A DNA stretch of 64,000 nucleotides, from assembly GCA_031291295.1 (NCBI GenBank), contig JARLJI010000244.1, positions 1 through 64,000 on the forward strand. Direction: 5' to 3'. Positions 7,501 to 16,656 of this stretch are shown here, one piece after another. Source of the stretch: Rhodoferax sp. (lineage in GTDB: Bacteria; Pseudomonadota; Gammaproteobacteria; Burkholderiales; Burkholderiaceae_C). The first letter of the stretch is position 1. Each line of letters begins with the position of its first letter. The translations under genes and the position numbers were made by a program. The notes under the pieces were generated by a model, which was given only the letters and a program-made list of their open reading frames with translations, was not told where the DNA came from and ran no database searches.

Positions 7501-9201
7501 ATGATTCGCCTGTCCGAAATCAAACTTTCGCTGTCCGACGCGAAAAACCCCGCCATGCCGCTGCAGGCTGCCGCCGCCGGCATCCTGCATGTCACCCCGG
7601 CCGACATCTTGCGCGTCGACGTTTTCAAACGCAGCTTCGACGCGCGCAAGGCCGACCTCATAGCCGTCTACATCATCGACGTGGAACTAGTTCCTGCGCT
7701 CGAGGCCACGCTGCTCGCGAAGTTTGCCGGCAATCCGCACATCCAGCCCACGCCCGACATGAGCTGGCACGCGCCGGTGCAGGCTCCAGCCGATCTGCCG
7801 CGGCGTCCGGTGGTGGTCGGCTTCGGCCCCTGCGGGATTTTTGCGGCGCTGGCGCTGGCGCAAATGGGCTTCAAGCCCATCGTGCTGGAACGCGGCAAGA
7901 CCGTGCGCGAGCGCACCCGGGACACCTGGGGCTTGTGGCGCAAGAAGATTCTCAACCCCGAGTCCAACGTGCAGTTCGGCGAGGGCGGCGCCGGCACCTT
8001 TTCCGACGGCAAGCTGTACAGCCAGATCAAGGACCCGCGCCACCTCGGCCGCAAGGTGATGAACGAGTTTGTCAAGGCCGGCGCGCCGCCCGAGATCCTG
8101 TACGAGGCGCACCCGCACATCGGCACCTTCAAGCTGGTCAAGGTGGTGGAGAACATGCGCGAGCAGATCGTCAACCTGGGCGGCGAGATCCGCTTCGAGC
8201 AGCGCGTGACCGATGTGCTGATCGAGGACGGGCATCTGCGCGGCCTCACGGTGCTGAACCAGGCCAGCGGACAAAGCTACGAACTCGGCGCCGACCAGGT
8301 GGTGCTGGCGCTGGGCCACAGCTCGCGCGACACCTTCACCATGCTGCAGGCGCGCGGCGTGCACATGCAGGCCAAGCCGTTCTCGATCGGCTTTCGCATC
8401 GAGCACCCGCAGGGCCTGATCGACCGCGCGCGCTGGGGCCGCCACGCCGGCCACCCGCTGCTGGGCGCGGCCGACTACAAGCTGGTGCACCACGCCAGCA
8501 ACGGCCGCTCGGTTTACAGTTTTTGCATGTGCCCCGGCGGCACGGTAGTGGCCGCCACGTCCGAGCCGGGCCGCGTGGTGACCAACGGCATGAGCCAGTA
8601 TTCGCGCAACGAGCGCAACGCCAACGCGGGCATCGTGGTGGGCATCGATCCGCGCGACTACCCGAGCGACCCGGCCGCCTTCGAGGCCGCGCTGGGCCCC
8701 GCGTTCGATGCGCAAAGCCTGCACAGCGATGCGCCTCATCCGCTGGCCGGCATCGTGTTGCAGCGCCAGCTCGAATCGCATGCCTACGTGCTGGGTGGCA
8801 GCAGCTATGAAGCGCCCGCCCAGTTGCTCGGCGACTTCATCGCAGGCCAGCCATCCACGCAGCTAGGCGACGTGGTGCCGTCTTACAAACCGGGTGTGAA
8901 GCTGGGCGATTTGGCAAGCGCGCTGCCCGCCTACGCCATTGAGGCGATCCGCGAAGCGCTGCCCGCCTTTGGCCGCAAGCTCAAGGGCTTCGACCGGCTT
9001 GATGCGGTGCTTACGGGCGTCGAAACCCGCACCTCGTCACCGCTCAAGATGGGCCGGGGCGAGGACCTGCAAAGCCTGAATGTGCGCGGCCTGTACCCGG
9101 CCGGTGAAGGCGCGAGCTACGCTGGCGGTATCCTGTCGGCAGGTGTGGACGGCATCAAGGTGGCAGAAGCGGTGGCCAGAAGCATCGCGGATCAGGCCTG
9201 A
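7501..9201 (+). CDS. FAD-dependent oxidoreductase (COG2509-like)
   Basis: 566 aa. An N-terminal alpha/beta domain of about 95 residues (MIRLSEIKLSLSDAKNP, DVFKRSFDARKAD) precedes an FAD/NAD-binding Rossmann domain opening VVVGFGPCGIFAALALAQMG and continuing VQFGEGGAGTFSDGKLYSQI. The C-terminus has GEGASYAGGILSAGVDG, the second FAD contact. This is the layout of the uncharacterised FAD-utilising dehydrogenases grouped as COG2509. The substrate is unknown. It starts 45 bases from the 5' end of rnpB, transcribed divergently. Confidence 0.85.
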   Translation: MIRLSEIKLSLSDAKNPAMPLQAAAAGILHVTPADILRVDVFKRSFDARKADLIAVYIIDVELVPALEATLLAKFAGNPHIQPTPDMSWHAPVQAPADLPRRPVVVGFGPCGIFAALALAQMGFKPIVLERGKTVRERTRDTWGLWRKKILNPESNVQFGEGGAGTFSDGKLYSQIKDPRHLGRKVMNEFVKAGAPPEILYEAHPHIGTFKLVKVVENMREQIVNLGGEIRFEQRVTDVLIEDGHLRGLTVLNQASGQSYELGADQVVLALGHSSRDTFTMLQARGVHMQAKPFSIGFRIEHPQGLIDRARWGRHAGHPLLGAADYKLVHHASNGRSVYSFCMCPGGTVVAATSEPGRVVTNGMSQYSRNERNANAGIVVGIDPRDYPSDPAAFEAALGPAFDAQSLHSDAPHPLAGIVLQRQLESHAYVLGGSSYEAPAQLLGDFIAGQPSTQLGDVVPSYKPGVKLGDLASALPAYAIEAIREALPAFGRKLKGFDRLDAVLTGVETRTSSPLKMGRGEDLQSLNVRGLYPAGEGASYAGGILSAGVDGIKVAEAVARSIADQA

Positions 9202-9224
9202 GCGGGCCTTATCCGCGCGATGCG

Positions 9225-9602
9225 TCAACGCTCCCAGCGACCGCCGCGCTGGTGCCAGCCATGCGGCCCCTGGGCCCAGCTGCGCGGGGCCCAGTGATAA
9301 CCCGGGCGCGGCGCTTCCCAGTGCCCGGCGTTCCAGGCGTAGCGCCCGCCGCTCCAGCCCCAGAAGCCGCCAATCCAGATAAAGCCGGGCGCCGGCGCCA
9401 CGGTGATCGCTTCGGCATAGGGTGCGGGCGGCGGCATGGGCGCCACCACCTCGGGCTCGCCCTGGTAGCCCTGGTATTGAGCGGACGGCGGTCCCGGCAG
9501 CGGCGCGACGACGCAGGCCGACAGGCACAAACTGGCAGCGATGGCCGCCAGCAGTGCGGGCACGGCACGCGGCTGGCCGCGGAAAATTTGATTCAAGGGC
9601 AT
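9225..9602 (-). CDS. Small lipoprotein with WxxGxW-type repeats
   Basis: 125 aa from the ATG at 9602, chosen because GGAG sits 8 bases upstream; an ATG at 9623 has no such site. Residues 15-30 are a lipoprotein signal ending in a lipobox LSAC (C30). After a Pro-rich linker the protein repeats short aromatic units: GFIWIGGFWGW, YAWNAGHWEAPRPGYHW and WAQGPHGWHQRGGRW. These are the YxWxxGxW repeats of small envelope lipoproteins. Function is unknown. It is convergent with the FAD oxidoreductase. Confidence 0.8.
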   Translation of the reverse strand: MPLNQIFRGQPRAVPALLAAIAASLCLSACVVAPLPGPPSAQYQGYQGEPEVVAPMPPPAPYAEAITVAPAPGFIWIGGFWGWSGGRYAWNAGHWEAPRPGYHWAPRSWAQGPHGWHQRGGRWER

Positions 9603-9710
9603 GGGGTTCTCCGGTTGATTCATGCTCTAACAACGGCTGCCGCAAGGCAGCGTTGACCGAAAAACTGTTACCCGACGGTAAAGCCGGCGCGACGCGCCGC
9701 GTGCCGGCCT

Positions 9711-10586
9711 TCAGCCCTGCGTGGCGGTCTGCAGCGCCGCAATGCGCGCCTCGATCGGCGGATGCGTCGCAAACAGCTGGCCCACGCTGCCCGCAATGCC
9801 CATGGCCGCCACGCTCTTGGGCAGCGCGCCCGGCTGCATGCCGCCGAGCCGCGCCAGCGCGTTGATCATCGGCTGGCGGCCCAGCAGCCGTGCCGAGCCC
9901 GCATCGGCGCGAAACTCGCGCTGCCGGCTGAACCAGGCCACGATGATGGCCGCCACGAAGCCCAGCACGATGTCCAGCACCACGGTGCTGATCCAGTAGC
10001 CGATGCCGGGACCGGAGTTGCGGTCGTCGCCCTTGCGCAAAAAGCTGTCCACTGCGTAGCCGATGACGCGGCTCAGGAACACCACAAAGGTGTTCATCAC
10101 GCCCTGGATCAGCGTCATCGTCACCATGTCGCCGTTGGCCACATGCGATATCTCGTGACCAATCACGGCCTCGATTTCTTCACGCGTCATGCCGGCGAGC
10201 AAGCCGGTGGAGACGGCGACCAGCGCCGAGTTTTTGAAGGCGCCCGTGGCAAACGCATTCGGCGCGCCCTCGAAGATGCCGACCTCGGGCATGCCGACGC
10301 CGGCCTGGGTGGCGAGCTTGCGCACGGTGTCCACGATCCAGGCCTCGTCGGCCGACTGCGGCTGCCCGATCACGCGCACGCCGGCGCTCCATTTGGCCAC
10401 CGGCTTGCTGATCAACAGCGAGATGATGGCGCCGCCAAAACCCATGACCAGCGCAAAGCCCAGCAGCGCGCCCAGATTCAGCCCGTTGGCCGTGAGGAAG
10501 CGGTTCACCCCGAGCAGACTGGCCACGATGCCCAGCACCGCGACCACGGCCACATTGGTCAATACAAACAAAAAAATACGCTTCAT
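9711..10586 (-). CDS. htpX: Membrane zinc metalloprotease HtpX
   Basis: 291 aa from the ATG at 10586, preceded by AAGGAA; in-frame codons further upstream are not HtpX-like. Two N-terminal membrane segments (about 4-24 and 39-60) are followed by the zinc site HEISH at 144-148 and further hydrophobic segments around 160-220. A downstream Glu zinc ligand is plausible in [14 protein letters not shown]. HtpX degrades misfolded inner-membrane proteins and is often heat- or envelope-stress induced. It seems to be a single gene. Confidence 0.95.
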   Translation of the reverse strand: MKRIFLFVLTNVAVVAVLGIVASLLGVNRFLTANGLNLGALLGFALVMGFGGAIISLLISKPVAKWSAGVRVIGQPQSADEAWIVDTVRKLATQAGVGMPEVGIFEGAPNAFATGAFKNSALVAVSTGLLAGMTREEIEAVIGHEISHVANGDMVTMTLIQGVMNTFVVFLSRVIGYAVDSFLRKGDDRNSGPGIGYWISTVVLDIVLGFVAAIIVAWFSRQREFRADAGSARLLGRQPMINALARLGGMQPGALPKSVAAMGIAGSVGQLFATHPPIEARIAALQTATQG

Positions 10587-10680
10587 GGGTTCCTTCAAAT
10601 GCAGCCCGCGACAGAAGGGCTGGTGGCGCAAATGGTAGGGGCGAGCGGACGGAAATCAAGCCCCACTCGCGCAATGCCCG

Positions 10681-11448
10681 CTAAAGTTGCGGATATTCGG
10701 GCGAATGTACCGCAGACCTGGGCGGACGGAAGACCTCGGGATCGTCATAAAAGACCGGCGTTTCGTTGGGCGGCCACCAGCCGGGCACGCCCAGCACGGG
10801 CAGCGGCGCAAAGGGTTTGGCCGCAAGCTTTGCCGCATTCAAGTCGGCCGCCACCCAGGCATCGAGATCTGCTATTGAATGAATAGCGGTCTGCGCAAGG
10901 TAGACATGGGCTGTCACCGCTTTTCGTGGCTGAACCAGTTTTTCGAGCAAGGCGTGGCCGAACAGCACCAGCCGGGCCTGCGCCCACAGCGGCCGCAGCT
11001 GCACAAACAGGCGATGCCAGTCCTTGTCGATCAGCGCCTGCCACAGTGCGGGCGGCGCCTGCAAAAATGCGGCGTTCTCGTCAAACAGGGTGAGCGCATC
11101 GCGCACCGGCCCGCGCACCGCCTGCACGCCCGCCCGTTCAATCTCCAGCGCCTGCAACTGGTTCAGCCTCGTCTTGGTCTGCGGGAAGCGAATCCAGCAA
11201 AGTCCATTGAAAAAGTCGTGCAAGCCATCGCGGGTCGGGCACTGTTTGCTATTGAAAATGTAGCGTTCGTAGGGCTCACCAGGCGGCAAATCGGCTTGCA
11301 GCACAAACACGATGGGGTTATCCGGCTCGCCGTTGAGTGCCTCATGCAGCGCCATGCCGTCAGCGACCCGCTGCGCCACACGCTGCCCGGGTACACGCCA
11401 GACGTCGAGCCAGGGCGCCTGCCAGTCAATCGCGTCTAGTGCCTCCAC
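10681..11448 (-). CDS. DUF3025 domain protein
   Basis: 255 aa if translation starts at the GTG at 11448 (VEALDAIDWQAPWLDVW). DUF3025 proteins start in this way and carry the motif HDFFNGLCWIRFPQTK, visible here around 94-110. The function is unknown. Odd features: the GTG lies inside repeat B3, whose head seems to provide the start codon, and residues about 174-193 (KAVTAHVYLAQTAIHSIADL) are encoded by family-A repeat A3. It follows pyrC in the same direction, separated by the repeat. Confidence 0.8.
   Translation of the reverse strand: MEALDAIDWQAPWLDVWRVPGQRVAQRVADGMALHEALNGEPDNPIVFVLQADLPPGEPYERYIFNSKQCPTRDGLHDFFNGLCWIRFPQTKTRLNQLQALEIERAGVQAVRGPVRDALTLFDENAAFLQAPPALWQALIDKDWHRLFVQLRPLWAQARLVLFGHALLEKLVQPRKAVTAHVYLAQTAIHSIADLDAWVAADLNAAKLAAKPFAPLPVLGVPGWWPPNETPVFYDDPEVFRPPRSAVHSPEYPQL
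10871..10928 (-). repeat. Dispersed repeat family A, copy A3, inside the DUF3025 gene
   Basis: GCTATTGAATGAATAGC, then GTCTGCGCAAGGTAGACATG, GGGCTG and a T-rich end match the family-A layout. The gene reads through it in frame near its 3' third. Confidence 0.5.
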
Positions 11449-11512
11449 GCTTGTCGCTTCGCGTACTGCGCTGCCCCCCGAGGGGGCTAGTTTTCCTTGG
11501 GGCGGCCCGGCG
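11443..11512 (+). repeat. Dispersed repeat family B, copy B3 (short form)
   Basis: CTCCACGCTTGTCGCTTCGC, GTACTGCGCTGCCCCCCGAG and TTGGGGCGGCCCGGCG match B5 (28167-28242) closely and B6 (29876-29937) inverted. It sits between pyrC and the DUF3025 gene and contains the latter's putative GTG start. Confidence 0.75.
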
Positions 11513-11516
11513 GAAA

Positions 11517-12551
11517 CTAAACCGTGCGCCACGGCAATGCTTCGCCCGAACGCAGCGGCTTGAGCTGCGCCTCGCCAAACGGAAAACTCTCGGGCGGGGT
11601 CCACGACTCGCGGCGCAGCGTGATCGTGTCCGTGTTGCGCGGCAGGCCATAGAAGTCCGCGCCGTGGAAGCTGGCGAAGCCTTCGAGCTTGTCGAGCGCG
11701 CCCGCGCCATCGAAGGCTTCGGCATACATCTCGATCGCCGCGTGCGCGGTATAGCAGCCGGCACAGCCGCTGGCGTGCTCCTTGAGATGCGCCGGGTGCG
11801 GTGCGCTGTCGGTGCCGAGAAAGAATTTCGGGTTGCCCGAGATGGCTGCGGCCACCAGCGCCTGACGGTGCGTTTCGCGCTTGAGCACCGGCAGGCAGTA
11901 GTAGTGCGGGCGGATGCCGCCGGTGAAGATGGCGTTGCGGTTGTACAGCAGGTGGTGCGCCGTGATGGTGGCTCCGGTGTACCGATCCGCTTCGCTCACA
12001 TACTGCGCGGCTTCCTTCGTGGTGATGTGCTCGAACAAGATCTTGAGCTCGGGGAAATCGCGGCGCAGCGGGATCAGCTGCTGCTCGATGAACACGGCCT
12101 CGCGGTCGAACAGGTCGATCTCGGGCGCGGTCACCTCGCCGTGCACCAGCAGCAGCAGGCCGGCGCGCTGCATGGCTTCCAGCGTTTTGTAGGTCTTGCG
12201 CGCATCGGTTACGCCGGCATCGCTGTTGGTGGTGGCGCCGGCCGGGTACAGCTTGACGGCCACCACGCCGGCGTCCTTCGCGCGCGCGATCTCGTCGGGC
12301 GGCAGGTTGTCGGTCAGGTACAGCGTCATCAAGGGCTCGAAGCGCAGGCCCGGGGGCACCGCCGCGCGGATGCGCTCGCGGTAGGCCAGCGCCTGCGCCG
12401 TCGTGGTCACCGGCGGCTTGAGGTTGGGCATGATGATGGCGCGGCCGAACTGCCTCGCCGTGTGCGGCACCACGGTGCGCAGCGCATCGCCATCGCGCAC
12501 GTGCAGGTGCCAGTCGTCGGGGCGGGTCAGGCGGATGAGGTTGTCGGTCAT
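11517..12551 (-). CDS. pyrC: Dihydroorotase
   Basis: 344 aa from the ATG at 12551 ([20 protein letters not shown]). This is the monofunctional, E. coli-type enzyme that cyclises N-carbamoyl-aspartate to dihydroorotate in pyrimidine synthesis. Zinc ligands H15 and H17 (HLHVRD), the carboxylated lysine K100 ([15 protein letters not shown]), the His of LLVHGE, the His of FEHITTKEA and the Asp of LGTDSAPHP are all present. The stop lies a few bases from repeat B3. rnk is upstream in the same direction. Confidence 0.96.
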   Translation of the reverse strand: MTDNLIRLTRPDDWHLHVRDGDALRTVVPHTARQFGRAIIMPNLKPPVTTTAQALAYRERIRAAVPPGLRFEPLMTLYLTDNLPPDEIARAKDAGVVAVKLYPAGATTNSDAGVTDARKTYKTLEAMQRAGLLLLVHGEVTAPEIDLFDREAVFIEQQLIPLRRDFPELKILFEHITTKEAAQYVSEADRYTGATITAHHLLYNRNAIFTGGIRPHYYCLPVLKRETHRQALVAAAISGNPKFFLGTDSAPHPAHLKEHASGCAGCYTAHAAIEMYAEAFDGAGALDKLEGFASFHGADFYGLPRNTDTITLRRESWTPPESFPFGEAQLKPLRSGEALPWRTV

Positions 12552-12598
12552 GGGCCTGATTTTCGCATCCCTGCGCGCCCTCGCGCGGCGCGCTACGC

Positions 12599-13009
12599 CT
12601 ACAACACGTAGTCGCCGCTGGCCTCGGGCTGGAACAGGATGTCCTGCACCTGGGCGGCGATGCGCGTGCCGTCGGGCGCCGTCCAGCTCGCAATCGCACC
12701 GACCGGCAGGCCCAGCAGGCTCGCCCCGACGGGCGAGAGCACCGAGATGAAGCCCGCGGCCGGATCGGCGTCGTCCGGGTAGCACAGCGTCAGCGTGCGC
12801 GGCTCGCTGCTGTGCACATCGGCCACCAGCACCTGCGAATACATGGTGACCACGTTGGCGGGGATCTCCTGGGAACGGACCAGGTCCGCGTTGTCGATGA
12901 CTTCGGCGATATCGCCGGCCACCACGCCGCCCTGGCGGCGCATCAGGTTGTGGATACGCACGTGATCGAGCTCGGTCACGGTACGGAATTCGGTTTTGAG
13001 AGAAGACAT
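12599..13009 (-). CDS. rnk: Nucleoside diphosphate kinase regulator (Rnk / GreA-C-terminal-like)
   Basis: 136 aa from the ATG at 13009, with AGGAG 9 bases upstream. The C-terminal half (about 50-125: [29 protein letters not shown]) is the FKBP-like GreA/GreB C-terminal domain; the N-terminus is a short helical region, as in Rnk. Rnk binds RNA polymerase and was identified as a regulator of nucleoside diphosphate kinase. The upstream 276 bases (13010-13285) hold no gene I can support. Confidence 0.85.
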   Translation of the reverse strand: MSSLKTEFRTVTELDHVRIHNLMRRQGGVVAGDIAEVIDNADLVRSQEIPANVVTMYSQVLVADVHSSEPRTLTLCYPDDADPAAGFISVLSPVGASLLGLPVGAIASWTAPDGTRIAAQVQDILFQPEASGDYVL

Positions 13010-13285
13010 GTTGCACTCCTGAATCGTTAAGACCCGGAACAAGGCATCCGGGCAGCCGCGCTGGAGGCGGGGCCCGGACGATCAGAGAAGCGCTATGAAA
13101 TACTGAGGGATCGCCGGGCTTGGGAGTGTGCAACCGGTTGGTGCATTTCGCAGACCGGGGTTGCCGCACGGGCGCGTGCGTGCGCCGCCGCTGCCATCAA
13201 GGCAGGGCGCCGGCGAACGGGAGCGCAGGGGCAGGAGGTCATTGCGGCGTGCATCTAGCCATCTTAGCCCGTTCGGCAATACCGC

Positions 13286-14023
13286 TCAGTGTGCAAGGAT
13301 TTTGTTGAGGAAATCGCGCGTGCGCGGAGCGCGGCTCTCGGGATGGTTGAAGAACTCGTCTTTCGAGCAGTCCTCCAGTATCTTGCCGCCCACATCCATG
13401 AAGATCACGCGGTGGCTGACCTTGCGCGCAAAGCCCATCTCGTGCGTCACGCACATCATGGTCATGCCCTCGTTGGCCAGGCCGACCATCACGTCGAGCA
13501 CCTCGCCGACCATTTCGGGGTCGAGTGCCGAAGTGGGCTCGTCGAACAGCATCACGATCGGGTCCATGCTGAGCGCGCGCGCAATCGCCACGCGCTGCTG
13601 CTGGCCACCCGAGAGCTGGCCCGGGAACTTGTCCTTGTGCACCATCAGGCCCACGCGGTCGAGCATCTTCAGGCCGCGCACCTTGGCTTCCTCGGGACTG
13701 CGCCCCATCACCTTGATTTGCGCGATGGTCAGGTTCTCGGTGACGGACAGGTGGGGAAACAGCTCGAAATGCTGGAACACCATGCCGACGCGCGACCGCA
13801 GCTTGGGCAGGTCGGTCTTGGGGTCGTGCACGGCCACGCCATCGACCGTGATCTCGCCCTTCTGGAACGGCTCCAGCGCATTGATGGTCTTGATCAGGGT
13901 GGACTTGCCCGAGCCCGACGGGCCGCACACCACCACCACCTCGCCCTTCTGGATGCTGATGGAGCAATCGGTCAGCACCTGCACCGGGCCATACCACTTG
14001 GAAACATGTTTGAGTTCAATCAT
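13286..14023 (-). CDS. gltL: Glutamate/aspartate ABC transporter, ATP-binding protein
   Basis: 245 aa. Walker [10 protein letters not shown] at 34-42, Q-loop [11 protein letters not shown], signature LSGGQQQ at 137-143 and Walker B VMLFDEP at 157-163. Strongly similar in layout to polar-amino-acid ATPases (GltL/GlnQ). Last gene of gltI-gltJ-gltK-gltL, with a 26-base gap after gltK. It powers periplasmic glutamate/aspartate uptake. Confidence 0.93.
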   Translation of the reverse strand: MIELKHVSKWYGPVQVLTDCSISIQKGEVVVVCGPSGSGKSTLIKTINALEPFQKGEITVDGVAVHDPKTDLPKLRSRVGMVFQHFELFPHLSVTENLTIAQIKVMGRSPEEAKVRGLKMLDRVGLMVHKDKFPGQLSGGQQQRVAIARALSMDPIVMLFDEPTSALDPEMVGEVLDVMVGLANEGMTMMCVTHEMGFARKVSHRVIFMDVGGKILEDCSKDEFFNHPESRAPRTRDFLNKILAH

Positions 14024-14049
14024 CTTCTTCTCCGGCGTCCTGGAAAAAT

Positions 14050-14715
14050 TTAGCGAATGATGGCGATCTTCTTGTGCAGGCGCTTGACGACGGCCGACAG
14101 CGAGAAGCAGATGACGAAATACACCACCGTGGCCATCAGGTAGGTCTCGATCGGGCGGCCGAAGGTCTTCCCCGCCGTCTCGAAGCCCTTGAGCAGGTCG
14201 TAGGCGCCGATGGCGTAGACCAGCGAGGTGTCCTGGAACAGGATGATGGTCTGCGTGAGCAGCACCGGCAGCATGTTGCGGAAGGCTTGCGGCAGGATCA
14301 CCAGCTTCATGTTCTGGCTGTAGGTCATGCCCACCGCCTGGCCGGCAAACACCTGCCCGCGCGGGATCGACTGGATGCCCGCGCGCATGATCTCGCTGAA
14401 GTAGGCCGCCTCGAAGGCGGTGAAGGTGACGAAGGCCGAGTATTCAGCGCCGATGGGCCGCCCGATGACCAGCGGCACCAGCAGGAAGAACCACAGGATC
14501 ACCATCACCAGCGGCACCGAACGCATGACGTTGATGTACAGCGCGGCGGGCGCGTCCAGCCACTTCTGACCTGACAGGCGCATCAGCGCCAGCAGGGTGC
14601 CGAAGAACACGCCGCCAGCGGTGGCGACCACGGTGAGGATGACGCTGAAGGCCAGACCCTTGAGGATGAAGTTCTGGATCAGGTTCCAGTTGAAGATCGA
14701 GAAGTCCAGATTCAT
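14050..14715 (-). CDS. gltK: Glutamate/aspartate ABC transporter, permease
   Basis: 221 aa, about five membrane segments. It has the HisM/polar-amino-acid permease features: an N-terminal [16 protein letters not shown] segment and an EAA-type loop [20 protein letters not shown] that contacts the ATPase. It forms the membrane pore with GltJ. The start lies one base after the gltJ stop, so translation is coupled. Confidence 0.92.
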   Translation of the reverse strand: MNLDFSIFNWNLIQNFILKGLAFSVILTVVATAGGVFFGTLLALMRLSGQKWLDAPAALYINVMRSVPLVMVILWFFLLVPLVIGRPIGAEYSAFVTFTAFEAAYFSEIMRAGIQSIPRGQVFAGQAVGMTYSQNMKLVILPQAFRNMLPVLLTQTIILFQDTSLVYAIGAYDLLKGFETAGKTFGRPIETYLMATVVYFVICFSLSAVVKRLHKKIAIIR

Positions 14716-14716
14716 C

Positions 14717-15475
14717 TCAGTGGCCTCCCGCTCCGGTGCCCGAGCTCACAAAGCCCGGCACCCGCGCCCGCCTCTCGATATGGGCGAAGACGCGGTTGAT
14801 GACCAGCGCCGAAATCATGTAGAGCACCGTCACCGCGATGTAGACCTCGATCGGGCGCGCCGTTTCCTCGCCCACCTGCAAGGCGTACTGCGTCAGTTCG
14901 GGGATGGACACCGCGAACGCCACTGCCGAGTTCTTGAAGATGTTCATCGATTCGCTGGTGAGCGGCGGAATGATGATGCGGTAGGCCATGGGCAGCAGCA
15001 CGTAACGGTAGTACTGCGGCGTGGTAAAGCCCAGCGCCATGCCGGCGTAACGCTGGCCCTTGGGCAGCGCCTGGATGCCGGCGCGCACCTGCTCGGCAAT
15101 GCGCGCCGAAGTGAAGAGCCCCAGCGCCAGCACCACCAGGATGAAGGGCGGGAACGCCTTCATGGGCGGTATCAACGTCGGGACCACGAAATACCACAGG
15201 AAGATCTGCACCAGCAGCGGGATGTTGCGAAACAGCTCGACCCAGGCGTTGCCCAGCCGCACCAGCCAGGGTTTGTCGGGCAAGGTGCGGATCATGCCAA
15301 TGGCCGAGCCCACCACCAGCGCCACCGTCAGCGCCGCGAGCGACACCGCCACCGTCCAGCCCCAAGCCGTAAACAGCCAGTTGAGGTAGGTGATGTCCCG
15401 GCCATGGCCGAAACAGCCCGACACCACATCGCCACTCAGGGTGTCCTTGCAGAACACCTCCCAGTCCATAGCCAT
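14717..15475 (-). CDS. gltJ: Glutamate/aspartate ABC transporter, permease
   Basis: 252 aa. It begins MAMDWEVFCKDTLSGDV, as in GltJ proteins, followed by about five membrane segments and the EAA loop QVRAGIQALPKGQRYAG. Upstream GAGGAG supplies the ribosome binding site. It is separated from gltI by 105 bases containing a strong hairpin, which may let the binding protein be made in excess over the membrane components. Confidence 0.92.
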   Translation of the reverse strand: MAMDWEVFCKDTLSGDVVSGCFGHGRDITYLNWLFTAWGWTVAVSLAALTVALVVGSAIGMIRTLPDKPWLVRLGNAWVELFRNIPLLVQIFLWYFVVPTLIPPMKAFPPFILVVLALGLFTSARIAEQVRAGIQALPKGQRYAGMALGFTTPQYYRYVLLPMAYRIIIPPLTSESMNIFKNSAVAFAVSIPELTQYALQVGEETARPIEVYIAVTVLYMISALVINRVFAHIERRARVPGFVSSGTGAGGH

Positions 15476-15530
15476 TCGACTCCTCCTGCGGAAAAGCGCC
15501 TTGACGCTTTCGCTTTATACCGAACAATAA

Positions 15531-15555
15531 CGCCCACTTGGAGGCCAAGTGGGCG
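15531..15555 (-). terminator. Hairpin between gltI and gltJ, likely attenuating terminator or mRNA stabiliser
   Basis: An 11-bp perfect stem (CGCCCACTTGG with CCAAGTGGGCG) closes a 3-base loop, directly after gltI. On the minus strand it is followed by TTATTGTT, a weak T-rich stretch. Such hairpins commonly set the ratio of binding protein to permease transcripts. Confidence 0.65.
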
Positions 15556-15580
15556 CTGTGCGACTCAGCAACACCTGGAA

Positions 15581-16486
15581 TTACTTGTTGCCGTAGTCTT
15601 CCATTGGTTTGTCATTGGGGTGCGCCCAGGCGTTCTTGGTGCTTTCGGAGGCCGGCATGTTCAGCGACACGTTGTTGGGCGGGATCGGCTGCATGAACCA
15701 CTTGTCGTACAGCTTGGCGAGCGAGCCGTCCTTGATCTGGCGCGCGATGCTGTCGTCGACGGCCTTCTTCAGCTTGGCATCGCCCTTGGGCAGCATGCAG
15801 GCGATCGGCTCGACCGACAGCACCTCGCCCACGATCTCGAAGTCCTTCGGGTTCTTGGACTTGGCGATGTTGGCGGCCAGGATCGAGCCATCCATCACGA
15901 AGGCATCGGCGCGGCCCGCCTCCAGCAGCAGAAAGCTGTCGGCGTGGTCCTTGCCCTGCACGGTCTTGAAGTCGATGCCCTGGGCACGCTCATTCTTGCG
16001 CAAGGTTTGAACCGAAGTGGTGCCGGTGGTGGTGGCGATGGTCTTGCCGTTCAGGTCCTTGATCGACTTGATGCCGGACTTCTTGTTGACCGCCATGCGC
16101 ACCTCTTCGACGTAGGTGGTATAGGCAAAGTCCACGTCCTTCTGGCGTGCGGCGCTGTTGGTGGTCGAGCCGCACTCGAAATCGATGGTGCCGTTCTGAA
16201 TCAGTGGAATGCGGTTCTGCGACGTGATGACCTGATAGTTAATCGTCAGCGGCTTGCCCACGTCCTTGCTCAGGTCGCCAACGATGCGCTCGGCCATCTC
16301 GGTGTGAAAGCCCACGTACTTGCCGCCGCCCAGCGTGTAGGCCAGACCCGAGGAATCGCGCACGCCCAGGTTGACGGAGCCTCGCTCCTTGATTTTGGCC
16401 AGCGTATCGTTCGCCTGCGCAAAGGCGCCCCCGGTGGCCACGGCCGCAATGGCCGCAACGGCAAAAGCCAACAAATGCTTCTTCAT
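15581..16486 (-). CDS. gltI: Glutamate/aspartate ABC transporter, periplasmic binding protein
   Basis: 301 aa. A Sec signal peptide covers about 1-23 (MKKHLLAFAVAAIAAVATGG, cleavage near AFA). The body is a family 3 solute-binding protein: ERGSVNLGVRDSSGLAY, a FECGSTTNS motif and DGSILAANIA, as in GltI/DEBP. It binds glutamate and aspartate in the periplasm and delivers them to GltJK. First gene of the operon; GGAG lies about 12 bases upstream of the ATG. A LysR regulator is encoded just upstream in the same orientation. Confidence 0.93.
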   Translation of the reverse strand: MKKHLLAFAVAAIAAVATGGAFAQANDTLAKIKERGSVNLGVRDSSGLAYTLGGGKYVGFHTEMAERIVGDLSKDVGKPLTINYQVITSQNRIPLIQNGTIDFECGSTTNSAARQKDVDFAYTTYVEEVRMAVNKKSGIKSIKDLNGKTIATTTGTTSVQTLRKNERAQGIDFKTVQGKDHADSFLLLEAGRADAFVMDGSILAANIAKSKNPKDFEIVGEVLSVEPIACMLPKGDAKLKKAVDDSIARQIKDGSLAKLYDKWFMQPIPPNNVSLNMPASESTKNAWAHPNDKPMEDYGNK

Positions 16487-16656
16487 ACAAAACTCTCCTG
16501 GAGGTAAAGCGTTAAGGTCACTGAATATGACGAGATTCTAGAGAGTCGGGTTTGCGGGATAACCCGTAAATTCCCCCTGAAACGCGGGAATCGGCGAAAA
16601 CGCCCATGCCAATTGCACGCGGCATTATGCAAAAAATTTATAGATGAGCGGGAACG

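Noticed and set aside
11247..11275. GCTATTGAAAATGTAGC within the DUF3025 gene as another family-A core
   Set aside because: Only the short core matches; no AAGGGCT block or A/T-rich end follows, and protein length is normal at this point.
11517..13169. Extended pyrC frame of 550 codons
   Set aside because: The dihydroorotase begins at MTDNLIRL (12551); upstream codons are a shadow of rnk.
13010..13285. Possible gene or RNA in the 276-base gap upstream of rnk and downstream of gltL
   Set aside because: No frame with a plausible start and family, no tRNA cloverleaf and no T-run hairpin that I could support.
14597..16507. 636-codon plus-strand frame opposite gltJ and gltI
   Set aside because: Antisense shadow of the glutamate transporter genes; low-complexity His/Arg-rich translation.
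16590..16625. TGGCATGGGCGTTTTC upstream of gltI as a sigma-54 promoter
   Set aside because: The -24 half is acceptable but the invariant GC of the -12 half is missing.
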